Positions 33,857-43,858 of a stretch of 64,000 nt of DNA are shown here, in pieces; the first letter of the stretch is position 1; each line of letters starts with the position of its first letter. The stretch is from assembly GCF_000281715.2 (NCBI RefSeq), contig NZ_CP124576.1, positions 2,425,501-2,489,500 of the forward strand. The letters are read 5' to 3'. The DNA comes from Sphingobium sp. AP49 (lineage in GTDB: Bacteria; Pseudomonadota; Alphaproteobacteria; Sphingomonadales; Sphingomonadaceae). A program made the translations under genes and the position numbers. The notes under the pieces are model-generated. The model saw nothing but the letters and a program-made list of their open reading frames with translations. It did no database searches and was not told the origin of the DNA.

Positions 33857-35011
33857 ATGGGTCCGGACGACCCGAACAGAAATGCCGGCATGGCCAGGGG
33901 CTGGTGCCCCGACGCCTGGCGTCCGATGATGGCGGGCGATGGCTTGCTGATGCGGGTAAAGCCGCGTCACGCTCGCCTGACGCCGGAGGCCATGGCTGTG
34001 CTGGGCAAGGTCGCGATGACCTATGGCAATGGTTTGATCGACCTCACCCGGCGCGCCAATGTGCAGATACGAGGGGTCGCGGCCCAGCATTGGCGTGTCC
34101 TGCTCGACGACCTCCTTGCGCATGACCTGGTGGACGCATGTCCCGTGCGGGAAGGGCAACGCAATATCCTGGTAACCCCCTGCTGGCGGACAGACGACGA
34201 CAGCCATCGGATCGCCACCGACATCATGGGCCGGTTGAATGACCTTCCCGGTCTACCCGGCAAGGTCGGGTTCGTGATCGATGCCGGTGCCGGACGGTTG
34301 CTTGCAGAGGAACCGGGGGATTTTCGCGTCGAGCGAAGCCGCGATGGGCATCTCATCCTGCGTGCGGACGGGCATGCCACCGGCATCCGGGTCGAACGAG
34401 AGACGGCGGCGGATGGGCTGATCGCGATCGCGCGCTGGTTCGTGGAGAGCGGCGGCGCGCGCAGTGGGCGCATGGCACGCCATCCAGCCCCACTGCCCCA
34501 ATGGGCCAGCGGAACGGACCACCCTGCCCCGGCACTGCCGATGCTGTTGCCCGGCCCGCTCGACATGGGCGTCGCCTATGGCGTCGCCTTCGGCCGCATG
34601 AAGGCGGCCACCTTGCTCCAGCTTGCAGATATGCAGGGGACGAGCGCAGTCCGTGTAACGCCGTGGCGGACCCTGGTGGTTGAGGGCGACAGCCAGATCC
34701 TCCGCCATGCCGACCTGACGACCGATCCGGCCGCGCCATTACGGCGTGTCGATGCCTGTCCCGGAATGCCCGCCTGCGGGCAGGCAAGCGTGGAAACCCG
34801 CCAGATAGCAATGCGCCTAGCGGCGAAGGTGGCCGGAAGCCTGCATGTATCGGGCTGTCCGAAGGGCTGTGCCCGCTCGGCGCGGGCCGATGTGATGCTG
34901 ACCGGGCGCAACGGAGCCTATGACCTCGCGCTCAATGCCACGACAGGCACGGCCCCGCTGCACACCGGCCTCGATCGCAATCGGTTGCTCAGCCATTTTG
35001 GAGCCTGCTGA
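33857..35011 (+). CDS. cobG: Precorrin-3B synthase
   Basis: CobG is the oxygen-dependent monooxygenase that contracts the ring in the aerobic cobalamin pathway, using an Fe-S centre. The 384 residues resemble sulfite/nitrite reductases: GNGLIDLTRRANVQIRGV is the ferredoxin-like half-domain motif, and the C-terminal cysteines CPGMPACGQ and VSGCPKGCAR (Cx5C and Cx3C) bind the cluster. The start at 33857 follows GGGGGAT; MARGWCP at 33890 is an alternative. It is the first gene under the cobalamin riboswitch, and its stop overlaps the cobH start by one base. Its presence marks the aerobic rather than anaerobic (CbiD/CbiG) route. Confidence 0.93.
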   Translation: MGPDDPNRNAGMARGWCPDAWRPMMAGDGLLMRVKPRHARLTPEAMAVLGKVAMTYGNGLIDLTRRANVQIRGVAAQHWRVLLDDLLAHDLVDACPVREGQRNILVTPCWRTDDDSHRIATDIMGRLNDLPGLPGKVGFVIDAGAGRLLAEEPGDFRVERSRDGHLILRADGHATGIRVERETAADGLIAIARWFVESGGARSGRMARHPAPLPQWASGTDHPAPALPMLLPGPLDMGVAYGVAFGRMKAATLLQLADMQGTSAVRVTPWRTLVVEGDSQILRHADLTTDPAAPLRRVDACPGMPACGQASVETRQIAMRLAAKVAGSLHVSGCPKGCARSARADVMLTGRNGAYDLALNATTGTAPLHTGLDRNRLLSHFGAC

Positions 35012-35640
35012 TGCCATATGATTATGAAAAGGATGGCCCCGCCATTTACCAACGGTCCTTCGCCATCATCCGCGCCGAAGCCGATCTGGCCGGTTTCAGC
35101 CCCGAAGAAGAACCTGTCGCGGTGCGCATGATCCATGCCAGCGGCATGGTCGGACTGGCGCCGCATATCCGCTTCTCACCCGGCTTTGCAATCGCTGCCC
35201 GCACGGCGCTGACGGCCGGTGCCCCTATCCTGTGCGACGCGCGCATGGTGTCGGAAGGCATTACCCGTGCACGCCTGCCGGCGGACAATCCGGTCATCTG
35301 CACGCTGCATGATGACGCGGTGCCCGACCTTGCCCGGCATATGGGCAACACGCGCTCCGCCGCCGCGCTGGAGCAGTGGCGTTCCCATCTCGGCGGGGCG
35401 CTGGTCGCCATCGGCAATGCGCCGACCGCGTTGTTCCACCTGCTCACCATGCTGGAAGAACCGGATTGCCCACGCCCCGCCGCCATCATCGGCTGTCCGG
35501 TGGGGTTCGTCGGCGCAGCGGAATCCAAGGCGGCGCTCTGGCAGGCCATGCCGGCCCCCTGTTGTATCGTGGAAGGGCGGCTCGGTGGCAGTGCCATCAC
35601 CGTGGCGGCCATCAATGCGCTGGCGAGCCGCGTCGAATGA
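35011..35640 (+). CDS. cobH: Precorrin-8X methylmutase
   Basis: CobH moves the C11 methyl to C12, making hydrogenobyrinic acid. The 209 residues contain the catalytic His in RMIHASGMVGLAPHIRFSPG, followed by GAPILCDARMVSEGI, and the C-terminal IGCPVGFVGAAESK block, all diagnostic. Length is normal. It is coupled to cobG (TGATG) and to cobI (ATGA). Confidence 0.96.
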   Translation: MPYDYEKDGPAIYQRSFAIIRAEADLAGFSPEEEPVAVRMIHASGMVGLAPHIRFSPGFAIAARTALTAGAPILCDARMVSEGITRARLPADNPVICTLHDDAVPDLARHMGNTRSAAALEQWRSHLGGALVAIGNAPTALFHLLTMLEEPDCPRPAAIIGCPVGFVGAAESKAALWQAMPAPCCIVEGRLGGSAITVAAINALASRVE

Positions 35641-36374
35641 GCGATATGGAGCGATTGGGCACGATCCACGGCGTCGGCCTTGGCCCCGGGGCGCCGGACC
35701 TGTTGAGCGTACGGGCCGACCGGCTGGTCAGGGGCGCTCGGCATATCGCCTTTTTTCGCAAGAAGGGACGCCCCGGTCAGGCACGCCGCATCGCGGCGGG
35801 AATGTTGCGGGCGGACGCCGTCGAGATTGCAATGGAATATCCGGTGACAACGGAGATTCCCGTTTCCGACCCGCGCTATAATGCCATGCTTTCGAGCTTC
35901 TACACCGAGTGTACCGAGCGACTGATGGTTGCCGCCGGCAGCGGCGAGGATGTCGTGGTTTTGTGCGAGGGCGATCCGTTCTTCTATGGGTCCTTCATGC
36001 ATCTGCACAGTCGACTGTCCGGGCGCGTCCCCGTATCCGTCGTACCGGGCATCACCGGCATGGCCGGTGCCTGGAACGCGACCAGCCTGCCCATATGCTG
36101 GGGCGACGACGTGCTCACTGTCGTCATGGCGACCCTGCCGGAGGAGGATTTGGTCCGGCATATCCGGCAGACCGATGCTCTGGTGGTGATGAAGATCGGC
36201 CGCAATCTCCCCAAGCTGCGCCGCGCGATCCGGGCGGCTGGTCGGGAGGAACAGGCATGGCTGGTCGAACATGCGGCGATGCCGGAGCAGCGCGCAACCC
36301 GACTGGTCGACGCACAGACGGTGACGCCCTATTTCTCGATCCTGCTGATCCATGGCCAGGGGCGCAGGCCGTGA
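35637..36374 (+). CDS. cobI: Precorrin-2 C20-methyltransferase
   Basis: CobI uses SAM to methylate C20 of precorrin-2. The 245 residues have the tetrapyrrole methylase fold: [20 protein letters not shown] at the N-terminus, VVVLCEGDPFFYGSFMHLHS for the substrate cleft, and VPGITGMAGAWNATSLP. This LCEGDPFFYGS form distinguishes CobI from CobJ and CobM. The start ATG overlaps the cobH stop by four bases (ATGA) and its own stop overlaps the GTG of cobJ. Confidence 0.95.
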   Translation: MSDMERLGTIHGVGLGPGAPDLLSVRADRLVRGARHIAFFRKKGRPGQARRIAAGMLRADAVEIAMEYPVTTEIPVSDPRYNAMLSSFYTECTERLMVAAGSGEDVVVLCEGDPFFYGSFMHLHSRLSGRVPVSVVPGITGMAGAWNATSLPICWGDDVLTVVMATLPEEDLVRHIRQTDALVVMKIGRNLPKLRRAIRAAGREEQAWLVEHAAMPEQRATRLVDAQTVTPYFSILLIHGQGRRP

Positions 36375-37123
36375 GCGGCTGGATCGCCGTTGCCGGCCTG
36401 GGGCCAGGAAGCGCGACATTGATAACGCCCGAAGTCAGCGCCGCACTCGCGCGCGCCAGCGACCTTGTCGGTTATGCGCCCTATGTCGCACGAGTGGACC
36501 CACGCGAGGACCTTGTGCGGCATTCGTCGGACAATCGGGTGGAACTGGATCGGGCGGCGCTGGCGCTCGATCTGGCTGCGCGTGGGCGGCGCGTGGCAAT
36601 CGTCTCGTCGGGCGATCCCGGCGTCTTTGCCATGGCTGCGGCGCTATTCGAGGCACTGGAGGCAGGGCCGGCTTCCTGGCGCACCCTGGATATCCAGATT
36701 TTGCCGGGTATTACCGCAATGCTCGCCGCGTCTGCCCGTGCGGGCGCCCCGCTTGGCCATGATTTCTGTGCCATCAACCTTTCCGACAATCTCAAACCCT
36801 GGTCGGTGATCGAGCGGCGACTGCGGCTGGCCGCGGCGGCCGACTTCGCCATGGCCTTCTATAATCCGCGCTCCCGATCCAGGCCGGACGGTTTTGCCAG
36901 GACGCTGGCGATCCTGCGCGAAAGCTGCGGTCCAGAGCGCCCCATTCTGTTCGCCCGCGCGGTCACGACGCCCGAGGAGCAATTGCATGTCACGACCCTT
37001 GGCACGGCACGGGCGGATATGGCCGACATGCGCACAATGGTGATTGTCGGGTCGAGCCAGACGCGGATTATCGAGCGCCCGATCGGCCCCATCCTCTACA
37101 CGCCTCGGTCGATCCCGGCATGA
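36371..37123 (+). CDS. cobJ: Precorrin-3B C17-methyltransferase
   Basis: CobJ methylates C17 during ring contraction. The 250 residues begin at a GTG overlapping the cobI stop (GTGA): SGWIAVAGLGPGSATLITPE. ASDLVGYAPYVARV, VAIVSSGDPGVFAMAAALFE and PGITAMLAASARAGAPLGHD are the family motifs, with FAMAFYNPRSRSRPDGFART typical of CobJ. It is the last plus-strand gene before the inverted cobK, whose 3' end overlaps its own by 28 bases. Confidence 0.95.
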   Translation: MSGWIAVAGLGPGSATLITPEVSAALARASDLVGYAPYVARVDPREDLVRHSSDNRVELDRAALALDLAARGRRVAIVSSGDPGVFAMAAALFEALEAGPASWRTLDIQILPGITAMLAASARAGAPLGHDFCAINLSDNLKPWSVIERRLRLAAAADFAMAFYNPRSRSRPDGFARTLAILRESCGPERPILFARAVTTPEEQLHVTTLGTARADMADMRTMVIVGSSQTRIIERPIGPILYTPRSIPA

Positions 37124-37896
37124 CCGATCCAGCGCAGCACATCCTCGCTCGCCTCGAACAGCAGGCGGTCGGGCAGCCATGGCCGATCAATCATCAGGAC
37201 CGGCAGGCCGAGCTGGCGTGCGGCGGCGAGTTTTGCGGCCGCGCCCGGTCCGCCCGCATTCTTGCACAGGACAAGGTCCACGCGATGCGCCTGCATCAGG
37301 GTGCTGTCGCCATCCACCGTGAAAGGCCCGCGATCCACGATCAGACTGTGCAGCGGCAGAGGCGGCGGATGGTCGGGCGCATCGACGAAGCGCAATATAT
37401 AATGATGGTGCGGTTGTGCCGAAAAGGACGCCACATGCTGGCGACCGAGCGCCAGCATGATCCTGCGTCCTGGACCGTCGAGCGCAGCAACCGCGGCCGC
37501 GATGTCGGCAACCTGCGTCCAGCGATCCCCGGTGCCCGGCGTCCAGGCCGGGCGGGTAAGCGCAGCAAGGGCGACGTTGGTGCGGGCTGCGGCCTCGACC
37601 GCATGGGCGCTCATCGTTGCGGCAAAGGGATGGGTCGCGTCCACCACATGCGTGATCCGATGGCTGCGCACATAATCGACCAGCCCATCGACGCCGCCAA
37701 AACCGCCGACCCGCACCGGGATCGGTTGGGGCCTGGGGTTCGCTGTGCGTCCGGCATAGCTCAGCGTTGCGGTCATCCGTGCCTCGGCCAGCAACATGGC
37801 GAGCGCAGTGGCCTCCGTCGTGCCGCCCAGCAGGAGGATGTTCGGGGTGGATGAGGAGATTGTCGAAATGGCGATGCCCCCATGGTTGACGATCAT
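37096..37896 (-). CDS. cobK: Precorrin-6A reductase, inverted within the cob operon
   Basis: CobK reduces precorrin-6A with NADPH. The 266 residues begin [20 protein letters not shown] and then LLLGGTTEATALAMLLAEAR, the Rossmann glycine motif of CobK/CbiJ, followed by TANPRPQPIPVRVGGFGGVD and HRITHVVDATHPFAATMSAH. C-terminal DLVLCKNAGGPGAAAKLAAA with GLPVLMIDRP completes the fold. It is the only cob gene here on the minus strand. It overlaps cobJ by 28 bases at its 3' end and the 5' end of cobL by 29 bases. It cannot be served by the riboswitch transcript and needs its own promoter inside cobL. Confidence 0.93.
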   Translation of the reverse strand: MIVNHGGIAISTISSSTPNILLLGGTTEATALAMLLAEARMTATLSYAGRTANPRPQPIPVRVGGFGGVDGLVDYVRSHRITHVVDATHPFAATMSAHAVEAAARTNVALAALTRPAWTPGTGDRWTQVADIAAAVAALDGPGRRIMLALGRQHVASFSAQPHHHYILRFVDAPDHPPPLPLHSLIVDRGPFTVDGDSTLMQAHRVDLVLCKNAGGPGAAAKLAAARQLGLPVLMIDRPWLPDRLLFEASEDVLRWIGHAGIDRGV

Positions 37897-39067
37897 CGGC
37901 ATCGGTGAAAGCGGCGCCGATGGCCTATCCTCCACTTGCCGCGCGGCATTGGCGCAAGCGGAATTCGTCATGGGTGCGCGTCGCCACCTGTCGCTGCTGC
38001 CCGCGCTTAGCTGTCCGCTGATCGAATGGCCAGTCCCCTTCGCGGACGGCATCGCGCAGTTACTGGAGAAGCGCGGGCGCAGGGTGGTGATGCTGGCATC
38101 AGGTGATCCCTTCTGGTTCGGCGCGGGAAACAGCGTGACGCGGCATCTCTCCCCGTGCGAATGGATCGCCCATCCCGCGCCATCGACCTTCAGCCTGGCG
38201 GCCGCCCGCCTAGGCTGGGCGCTTCAGGACGTTGCCTGCCTTGGCCTTCACGCGGCGCCGCTGGAACGGGTGCGGCCGCACCTGTCGCCAAGGCAGCGCT
38301 TGTTCATCCTGTTGCGCGACGGCGACGCGATGACCGAACTGGCCGATTACCTGACCCATAAGGGCTTCGCCCAATCCCGCCTGCACATCATGGAACGCCT
38401 GGGCGGCCCACATGAGCGTGTACGTTGCGTGACAGCGGCAGCAATGATGCCGATGGACATCGTGCACCCTGTAATGGTCGGCGTCGCGGTGGCGGGAGAC
38501 GGCCCTGCCCTGCCCGGCACCAGCGGCCTGCCCGATGGGATGTTCCATCATGATGGGCAGATTACCAAGAGCCCGGTCCGGGCGCTCACGCTGTCAGCCC
38601 TGGCACCGCGCCCGGGCGAACTGCTCTGGGATATCGGCGCGGGTTCGGGATCGATTGCCATCGAATGGTTGCTTGCCCACGCCGCCAATCGCGCCATCGC
38701 GATCGAGGCCGATCCCGTCCGCGCAGACCGGGCACGCGCCAACGCGCTGGCGCTCGGCATGGACAGGCTGACGGTGATATCGGGCCATGCCCCCGATGCC
38801 TTGCCGGCAAGCCAGCCTCCCGATGCCGTCTTCATCGGTGGTGGCCTGTCGCCGATGCTGCTCGGGCGATTGCGCGACGACCTGCCCTGCGGAACGCGCC
38901 TGGTGGCCAATGCCGTAACGCTGGAATCCGAGGCTCTTCTGATCGCCTGGCATGGTCGCCATGGCGGTACGCTGTTGCGCATCGAACTGGCGGATGCCGC
39001 GCCGCTGGGCAGCCGCCATGGCTGGCGATCCCGCTATCCGGTGGTGCAGTGGAGCGTGACGCTATGA
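37868..39067 (+). CDS. cobL: Precorrin-6Y C5,15-methyltransferase (decarboxylating)
   Basis: CobL methylates C5 and C15 and removes the acetate carboxyl at C12. The 399-residue protein fuses CbiE-like and CbiT-like halves. The first has [20 protein letters not shown] and [20 protein letters not shown]. The second has [20 protein letters not shown] and [20 protein letters not shown], the class I SAM-binding motif. GAGGAGAT eight bases ahead supports the ATG at 37868; it lies 29 bases inside the reading frame of divergent cobK. The stop overlaps the cobE start (ATGA). Confidence 0.95.
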   Translation: MAMPPWLTIIGIGESGADGLSSTCRAALAQAEFVMGARRHLSLLPALSCPLIEWPVPFADGIAQLLEKRGRRVVMLASGDPFWFGAGNSVTRHLSPCEWIAHPAPSTFSLAAARLGWALQDVACLGLHAAPLERVRPHLSPRQRLFILLRDGDAMTELADYLTHKGFAQSRLHIMERLGGPHERVRCVTAAAMMPMDIVHPVMVGVAVAGDGPALPGTSGLPDGMFHHDGQITKSPVRALTLSALAPRPGELLWDIGAGSGSIAIEWLLAHAANRAIAIEADPVRADRARANALALGMDRLTVISGHAPDALPASQPPDAVFIGGGLSPMLLGRLRDDLPCGTRLVANAVTLESEALLIAWHGRHGGTLLRIELADAAPLGSRHGWRSRYPVVQWSVTL

Positions 39068-39432
39068 TCTTTGCCGGTTTTGGCTTTCGCCGCAGCGCCA
39101 CCATGGCCTCGCTGCGCGCCGCGCTGGAACAGGCGTGGGACGGCGATGGCGTCCTTGCCGGCCTGGCGACGCTGGAGGACAAGATAGAGCCCGCTGCCGA
39201 ACTGGCCCGACTGCTTTCGCTGCCGCTCATCCCGATAGCCCCGCAATGGCGCACAGCGCTGCCCCTTCTCTCCCATTCCACCGCAGCGCACACCGCGCGC
39301 GGTACCGGCAGCGTTGCAGAGGCATGTGCCCTTACCGCCGCCGGGGGAGCCAGCGCCCGGCTGATCGCCCCGCGCGTCATTTCATCGGATCGCCTGGCAA
39401 GCTGCGCGATCGCCGAAGGAGTATCGACATGA
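39064..39432 (+). CDS. cobE: Cobalamin biosynthesis protein CobE (CbiG C-terminal family)
   Basis: The 122 residues match the CobE/CbiG_C family: [20 protein letters not shown] at the start, then [20 protein letters not shown] and, towards the end, [20 protein letters not shown]. CobE is required for cobalamin synthesis but its exact role is unclear; binding a corrin intermediate has been proposed. It is embedded in the coupled run cobL-cobE-cobM, with ATGA overlaps on both sides. Confidence 0.88.
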   Translation: MIFAGFGFRRSATMASLRAALEQAWDGDGVLAGLATLEDKIEPAAELARLLSLPLIPIAPQWRTALPLLSHSTAAHTARGTGSVAEACALTAAGGASARLIAPRVISSDRLASCAIAEGVST

Positions 39433-40214
39433 CCGTTCATTTCATCGGCGCGGGGCCAGGTGCCCCGGATCTGCTCACCTTGCGGGGGCGTGACCTGATC
39501 GCGGCCAGTCCCGTCTGCCTCTACGCCGGTTCGCTGATCCCCGACGCCGTGCTGGATCATTGCGCACCGGGCACCCGCATCGTGAATACCGCCGTCATGG
39601 ACCTTGACGCGATCATGGCCGAAATCGCCGCCGCAAACGCCGCAGGACAGGATGTGGCCCGGCTGCATTCAGGCGATCTGTCGGTCTGGTCGGCCATGGG
39701 CGAACAGTTGCGCCGGCTGCGCGCCATGGCGATTCCCTTTACCATCACGCCCGGCGTGCCCGCCTTCGCCGCCGCTGCCGCCGCGCTGGAAACGGAATTG
39801 ACGCTACCCGCGCTGGGCCAGTCCCTGATACTTACCCGGACGCCCGGCCGTGCCAGCACCATGCCCGCGACCGAGAGCCTGTCCAATTTCGCCGTGACGG
39901 GCGCCACATTGGCGATCCATCTGTCCATCCACAATCTTGCGCAGGTGGTTGCGGACCTTCTCCCCGATTATGGCGGGGATTGTCCGGTCGCCATTGTCTG
40001 GCGTGCGAGTTGGCCGGACCAGCGCATCTTGCGCGCAACGCTGGCGACGGTCGAGACGGCCGCGAGGGGCTGCGCGGAGCGGACCGCCATCATCCTGGTG
40101 GGCCGCACGCTGGCGGCCCAGGATTTCGCCGAAAGCAGCCTGTATGCGCCGGATTATGATCGACGCTTCCGCCCGCAGGGGGCTGCGTCGCGCTTTGCCG
40201 GGTTGTCGGAATGA
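39429..40214 (+). CDS. cobM: Precorrin-4 C11-methyltransferase
   Basis: CobM adds the C11 methyl group to precorrin-4. The 261 residues have [20 protein letters not shown], then [20 protein letters not shown] and [20 protein letters not shown], the last being specific for CobM/Cbi[21 protein letters not shown] and [10 protein letters not shown] follow. ATGA overlaps join it to cobE and to cobB. Confidence 0.96.
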   Translation: MTVHFIGAGPGAPDLLTLRGRDLIAASPVCLYAGSLIPDAVLDHCAPGTRIVNTAVMDLDAIMAEIAAANAAGQDVARLHSGDLSVWSAMGEQLRRLRAMAIPFTITPGVPAFAAAAAALETELTLPALGQSLILTRTPGRASTMPATESLSNFAVTGATLAIHLSIHNLAQVVADLLPDYGGDCPVAIVWRASWPDQRILRATLATVETAARGCAERTAIILVGRTLAAQDFAESSLYAPDYDRRFRPQGAASRFAGLSE

Positions 40215-41527
40215 TCACGCCCGGGCTGGTGATATCAGCAGCCGCGTCCGGCATGGGCAAGACGACGGTCATGCTGGGGCTGCTGCGGGCCTTTCGCGAG
40301 GCCGATCTGGTGGCGCAGCCGTTCAAGAGCGGGCCGGATTATATCGACCCGGGCTTTCACCGGGCAGCCGCGGGACGCGCGTCCTTCAACCTCGACAGTT
40401 GGGCAATGGACGCGGGCCTGATCGCGACCATCGCAGCCCAGGCCGAAGGGGCGGATATCGCCCTGGTCGAGGGGGCCATGGGCCTGTTCGACGGCGCGAC
40501 CGCCCAAGGGGCGGCGGGCAATGGTTCCAGCGCCGATATTGCCCGTCGCATGGGGTGGCCGATCCTGCTCGTACTGGACGTTTCGGGGCAGGCGCAATCT
40601 GCCGCTGCCACGGCCCTGGGCTTTTGTCGGTTGGATCCCAGCCTCTCCATCGCCGGCATAATTCTCAATCGCGTTGCCAGTCCCCGACACGAAAGGATGG
40701 TACGGATCGGGTTGGCTGCCACCGGCATTCCCGTGCTGGGCGCAATCCCCAGGCAGAGCCATCTCTCGCTGCCGGAACGCCATCTGGGCCTCGTCCAGGC
40801 GGCCGAACAGCAGGCGCTTGATCATGTGATCGATGGCTATGCGGCGCTGTTGCGCGATAGGGTGGACATCGACGCCATCCGCCAAGCAGCGAAGGCCCAT
40901 GCCGATCCGGCCCCCCGTACGGCCGCCGGCGTGATCGCCCCGCCAGCCCAGCGCATCGCGGTCGCCCAGGATATCGCCTTCTCCTTCCTCTATCCCCATC
41001 TGCTCGACGGGTGGCGCCGTGCCGGCGCGGAAATACTGCCTTTCTCCCCACTCGCGAACGAAGCCCCAGCCGCTGCGGCCGACCTGGTCTGGCTGCCCGG
41101 CGGCTATCCCGAACTTCACGCAGGCCGCATCGCCGACGCGGACCATTTCCTCGCCGGCTTATGTTTGCATGCCCAAAGCCGTCCCGTTCATGGCGAATGC
41201 GGCGGCTATATGGTGTTGGGAGAGGCACTGATCGATCGGCAAGGAACAGCGCACCGCATGGCCGGCCTGCTCGGCATGGTGACCAGTCAGGCGCAACCCA
41301 GGCTGCATCTTGGCTATCGCAGGGCCGAACTGATGGTTGCAATATCCGGCCTCACCGCAGGCACGCGACTGCGTGGGCACGAGTTCCATTATTCCAGCAT
41401 CGTAGAGCAGCGGGATCCGCCGCTTGCGCGCGTGACGGATCCGGACGGCATGGTCGTCGCCGAAACAGGATCATGGCGTAACCGGGTCAGCGGCAGTTTC
41501 TTCCACATGATCGCGAGGGACGGGTGA
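40211..41527 (+). CDS. cobB: Hydrogenobyrinic acid a,c-diamide synthase
   Basis: CobB uses ATP and glutamine to amidate the a and c side chains. The 438 residues join a P-loop half ([20 protein letters not shown], then [19 protein letters not shown]) with a class I glutamine amidotransferase half ([20 protein letters not shown] and [17 protein letters not shown], Cys nucleophile in GECGGY). The C-terminal HEFHYS supplies the catalytic His. It starts inside the cobM stop and ends on the GTG of cobF. Cobaltochelatase and later genes are not in this window. Confidence 0.95.
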   Translation: MITPGLVISAAASGMGKTTVMLGLLRAFREADLVAQPFKSGPDYIDPGFHRAAAGRASFNLDSWAMDAGLIATIAAQAEGADIALVEGAMGLFDGATAQGAAGNGSSADIARRMGWPILLVLDVSGQAQSAAATALGFCRLDPSLSIAGIILNRVASPRHERMVRIGLAATGIPVLGAIPRQSHLSLPERHLGLVQAAEQQALDHVIDGYAALLRDRVDIDAIRQAAKAHADPAPRTAAGVIAPPAQRIAVAQDIAFSFLYPHLLDGWRRAGAEILPFSPLANEAPAAAADLVWLPGGYPELHAGRIADADHFLAGLCLHAQSRPVHGECGGYMVLGEALIDRQGTAHRMAGLLGMVTSQAQPRLHLGYRRAELMVAISGLTAGTRLRGHEFHYSSIVEQRDPPLARVTDPDGMVVAETGSWRNRVSGSFFHMIARDG

Positions 41528-42276
41528 TAGACATAAGCCTGATCGGCATCGGCACGGGCAATCCGGACCATCTGACGGCCGAGGCCGTGAAGGCGATGAA
41601 CGCCGCCAACCTCATTCTGCTGCCGCGCAAGGGCGACGCCAAATCGGACCTTATCGACCTGCGCCGCGACATCTGTGCGGCGATGCTGTCGCCGTCTGTG
41701 CATGTCGTGGAATTCGACCTGCCCGTGCGCGCCAGCGGTACCCCTGATTATCTGAATGCCGTCGCGGCATGGCATGACGCGATCGCCCACATCTGGGCCG
41801 AGCAGATCAGGCGGCACCTCCCCACAGGCGGGCGACTCGCCCTCCTCATATGGGGCGACCCCTCTCTCTACGATAGCAGCCTGCGCATCGTTGAACGGTT
41901 GAGCAGCATCGGCATGACGACAAAAGTCCGGGTCGTTCCCGGCATCACCAGCATTCAGGCGCTGACCGCTGCCCATGCCCTGTCGCTCAACCAGCTGGGC
42001 GCACCGATCACCATCACGACAGGTCGCCTGTTGCGTACCCATGGCTGGCCGGATCATGCCGATACATTGGTGGTCATGCTGGACGAAGGCTGTGCGTTCG
42101 AAGCGATCCCCCCCGATGGCATCCACATCTGGTGGGGGGCCTATCTCGGCATGGCGCAACAAGTCCTGGTCGAAGGGCCGCTATCCAAGGTCGGCCAGAC
42201 GATCAAGGCCGTGCGTGCCGACAGCCGGGCGCGGCACGGCTGGATCATGGATATCTATATCCTGCGAAGGCGATGA
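41524..42276 (+). CDS. cobF: Precorrin-6A synthase (deacetylating)
   Basis: CobF methylates C1 and releases acetate, a step specific to the aerobic pathway. The 250-residue protein starts at a GTG overlapping the cobB stop. [20 protein letters not shown] and NLILLPRKGDAKSDLIDLRR are characteristic, with LLIWGDPSLYDSSLRIVERL and VVPGITSIQALTAAHALSLN. It is the last gene of the riboswitch operon; the next gene is convergent and 29 bases away. Confidence 0.95.
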   Translation: MIDISLIGIGTGNPDHLTAEAVKAMNAANLILLPRKGDAKSDLIDLRRDICAAMLSPSVHVVEFDLPVRASGTPDYLNAVAAWHDAIAHIWAEQIRRHLPTGGRLALLIWGDPSLYDSSLRIVERLSSIGMTTKVRVVPGITSIQALTAAHALSLNQLGAPITITTGRLLRTHGWPDHADTLVVMLDEGCAFEAIPPDGIHIWWGAYLGMAQQVLVEGPLSKVGQTIKAVRADSRARHGWIMDIYILRRR

Positions 42277-42305
42277 AGTCCGCTTCGCGGGCCGGGGCTC
42301 TGGCG

Positions 42306-43670
42306 TCAATCAGCGCGATGAACGATGCGGCCATCGACCAGGGTCAGGCGAACGCGAACGGCGGCGAGGTCGCGGCGGGCTGAGGCCCATGGTCGGTCGA
42401 GCAGGCAGACATCCGCCGGTTCGCCCTCGCGAACCTGGCGCGGTGGACCGCCCGGCATTTCGGCAGGACCGGTATAAAGGGCCAGTGCCGCCTCCGGCGT
42501 CAAGGCCTCGTCCGCGCCGAAACCGGCAGGGCGCTCCACCGCCGCGGCCATCGACACCCAGGGATCAAGACCGCCAAAGGGGGCGTCACTGCCCGCCGCG
42601 ATCGGGATACCAGCGCGTTTCAAGCCTGCCAGCCGATAGAGGAACGGACGGTCGACCGCGTCGACATCGGTGCGGTAAGCGCCCGCGCGTTCGGCCAGGA
42701 AATGGGGTTGTGACACGACCGTGAGGCCAAGCCTGGCAATCCAGTCACAGGTTTCAGGCCCGATGATCGCGCCATGTTCGATGCGGTCGCCCCGATAGGG
42801 GCCGGCCATCTCGATCGCGGCCAGCGTCAGCATCAACTCGGCCGGCGTGACGCAGTGGGATGCTACGGGGCGGCCCGCCGCATGGGCGCCGGCCACTTCC
42901 TGGGCCAAGGCATCGAGCCCGGGCAAGTCATGATCATGATAATGGAGCTTGACCGCGCCGCGCCGCGTCAAGGCGATCGGAGCGGCATCGTCCAGATCGC
43001 GACGTCCCATGACCAGCAGGCGTTGCGGCAAGCCGGCAAGCGCGTAACGGCGATAGTCCTCCAGGTCATTGCGCGGCGTCACTTCGGTGAGGCCCGTCAC
43101 GCCAAAGGCGGCAAGGGCGCGGCCGACGGGCAGCAAATCGGGCGCGACGATCGGCAATCGGTCCTTGAGCCAGGCGTCGCTGTCAAGGAAGCGCCCGTCG
43201 GCCCTGGGGTCCGCACCGATGGCGGCCAAGGCCAGCCCGTTCATCATCCAGAGCCTGCCCGAGCGATGCTGGATGCGGATCGGCCGGGAGGGAGCGTTGC
43301 GGTCCAACCAGTCCCGGTCGATCGCGCCCGCGACCGAATCATGATAGCCGATGCCGCGCAGCCAGCCCTCCCCCGGCGCATCGTGCAGCGCGGCGATCAG
43401 GCTGGCGGCGTCGTGCACCGCCGGCGGCCCGCACAAGGCCGAATTGAAGGCGGCAGCGGTGGCATTGATGTGGATATGATGATCGTGCAATCCGGGCAGC
43501 AGCGCTCCCCCGTCCGCTTCGATGACAAGGCTGTGGCCCGTCGGATCGATAGCGGGCGCGATCGCCCGGACCAGCCCGCCGGCGAGGGAGATGTCGCGGC
43601 GCGCGCCATCCAGCTCTGCGCCACGCAGCAGGATGGCGGCAGTCTCCTTCAGTTCCATCTCGCCCGTCAT
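42306..43670 (-). CDS. Amidohydrolase-superfamily protein (YtcJ/AtzF-like metal hydrolase)
   Basis: The 454 residues belong to the amidohydrolase superfamily. ILLRGAELDGARRDISLAGG and ADGGALLPGLHDHHIHINAT give the N-terminal beta-sandwich and the HxH metal motif. Further His ligands are in RPVASHCVTPAELM and DRIEHGAIIGPE, and AGSDAPFGGLDPW carries the catalytic Asp. The C-terminus returns to the sandwich (ADVCLLDRPWASARRDLAAV). Substrate is unknown. The start at 43670 (MTGEMELKETAAI) has AAGGAA at good spacing; a much longer upstream frame is spurious. It stands divergent from the small gene and crotonase at 43859. Confidence 0.82.
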   Translation of the reverse strand: MTGEMELKETAAILLRGAELDGARRDISLAGGLVRAIAPAIDPTGHSLVIEADGGALLPGLHDHHIHINATAAAFNSALCGPPAVHDAASLIAALHDAPGEGWLRGIGYHDSVAGAIDRDWLDRNAPSRPIRIQHRSGRLWMMNGLALAAIGADPRADGRFLDSDAWLKDRLPIVAPDLLPVGRALAAFGVTGLTEVTPRNDLEDYRRYALAGLPQRLLVMGRRDLDDAAPIALTRRGAVKLHYHDHDLPGLDALAQEVAGAHAAGRPVASHCVTPAELMLTLAAIEMAGPYRGDRIEHGAIIGPETCDWIARLGLTVVSQPHFLAERAGAYRTDVDAVDRPFLYRLAGLKRAGIPIAAGSDAPFGGLDPWVSMAAAVERPAGFGADEALTPEAALALYTGPAEMPGGPPRQVREGEPADVCLLDRPWASARRDLAAVRVRLTLVDGRIVHRAD

Positions 43671-43858
43671 CGGGTTCCTTCTAGGGCAGGCGCGCCATGC
43701 TTGGCGCAGGCGGCAGCCTCCTTGTTTGACTCCTGCGCTAATATTTTTATGCGTGTTATGCAAAGCATGAACCAGCATTCGTGCGTTGAGGCTCGGCGGA
43801 AAGAGGCGGAAACCCGGCGGCGTACCAGCCAGGGAATGGGCAGGCGAGGAGATGGGAT

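Noticed and set aside
37897..38052. Longer cobK beginning at 38052
   Set aside because: The extra 52 residues are antisense to cobL, lack the CobK fold and precede a proper N-terminus at 37896.
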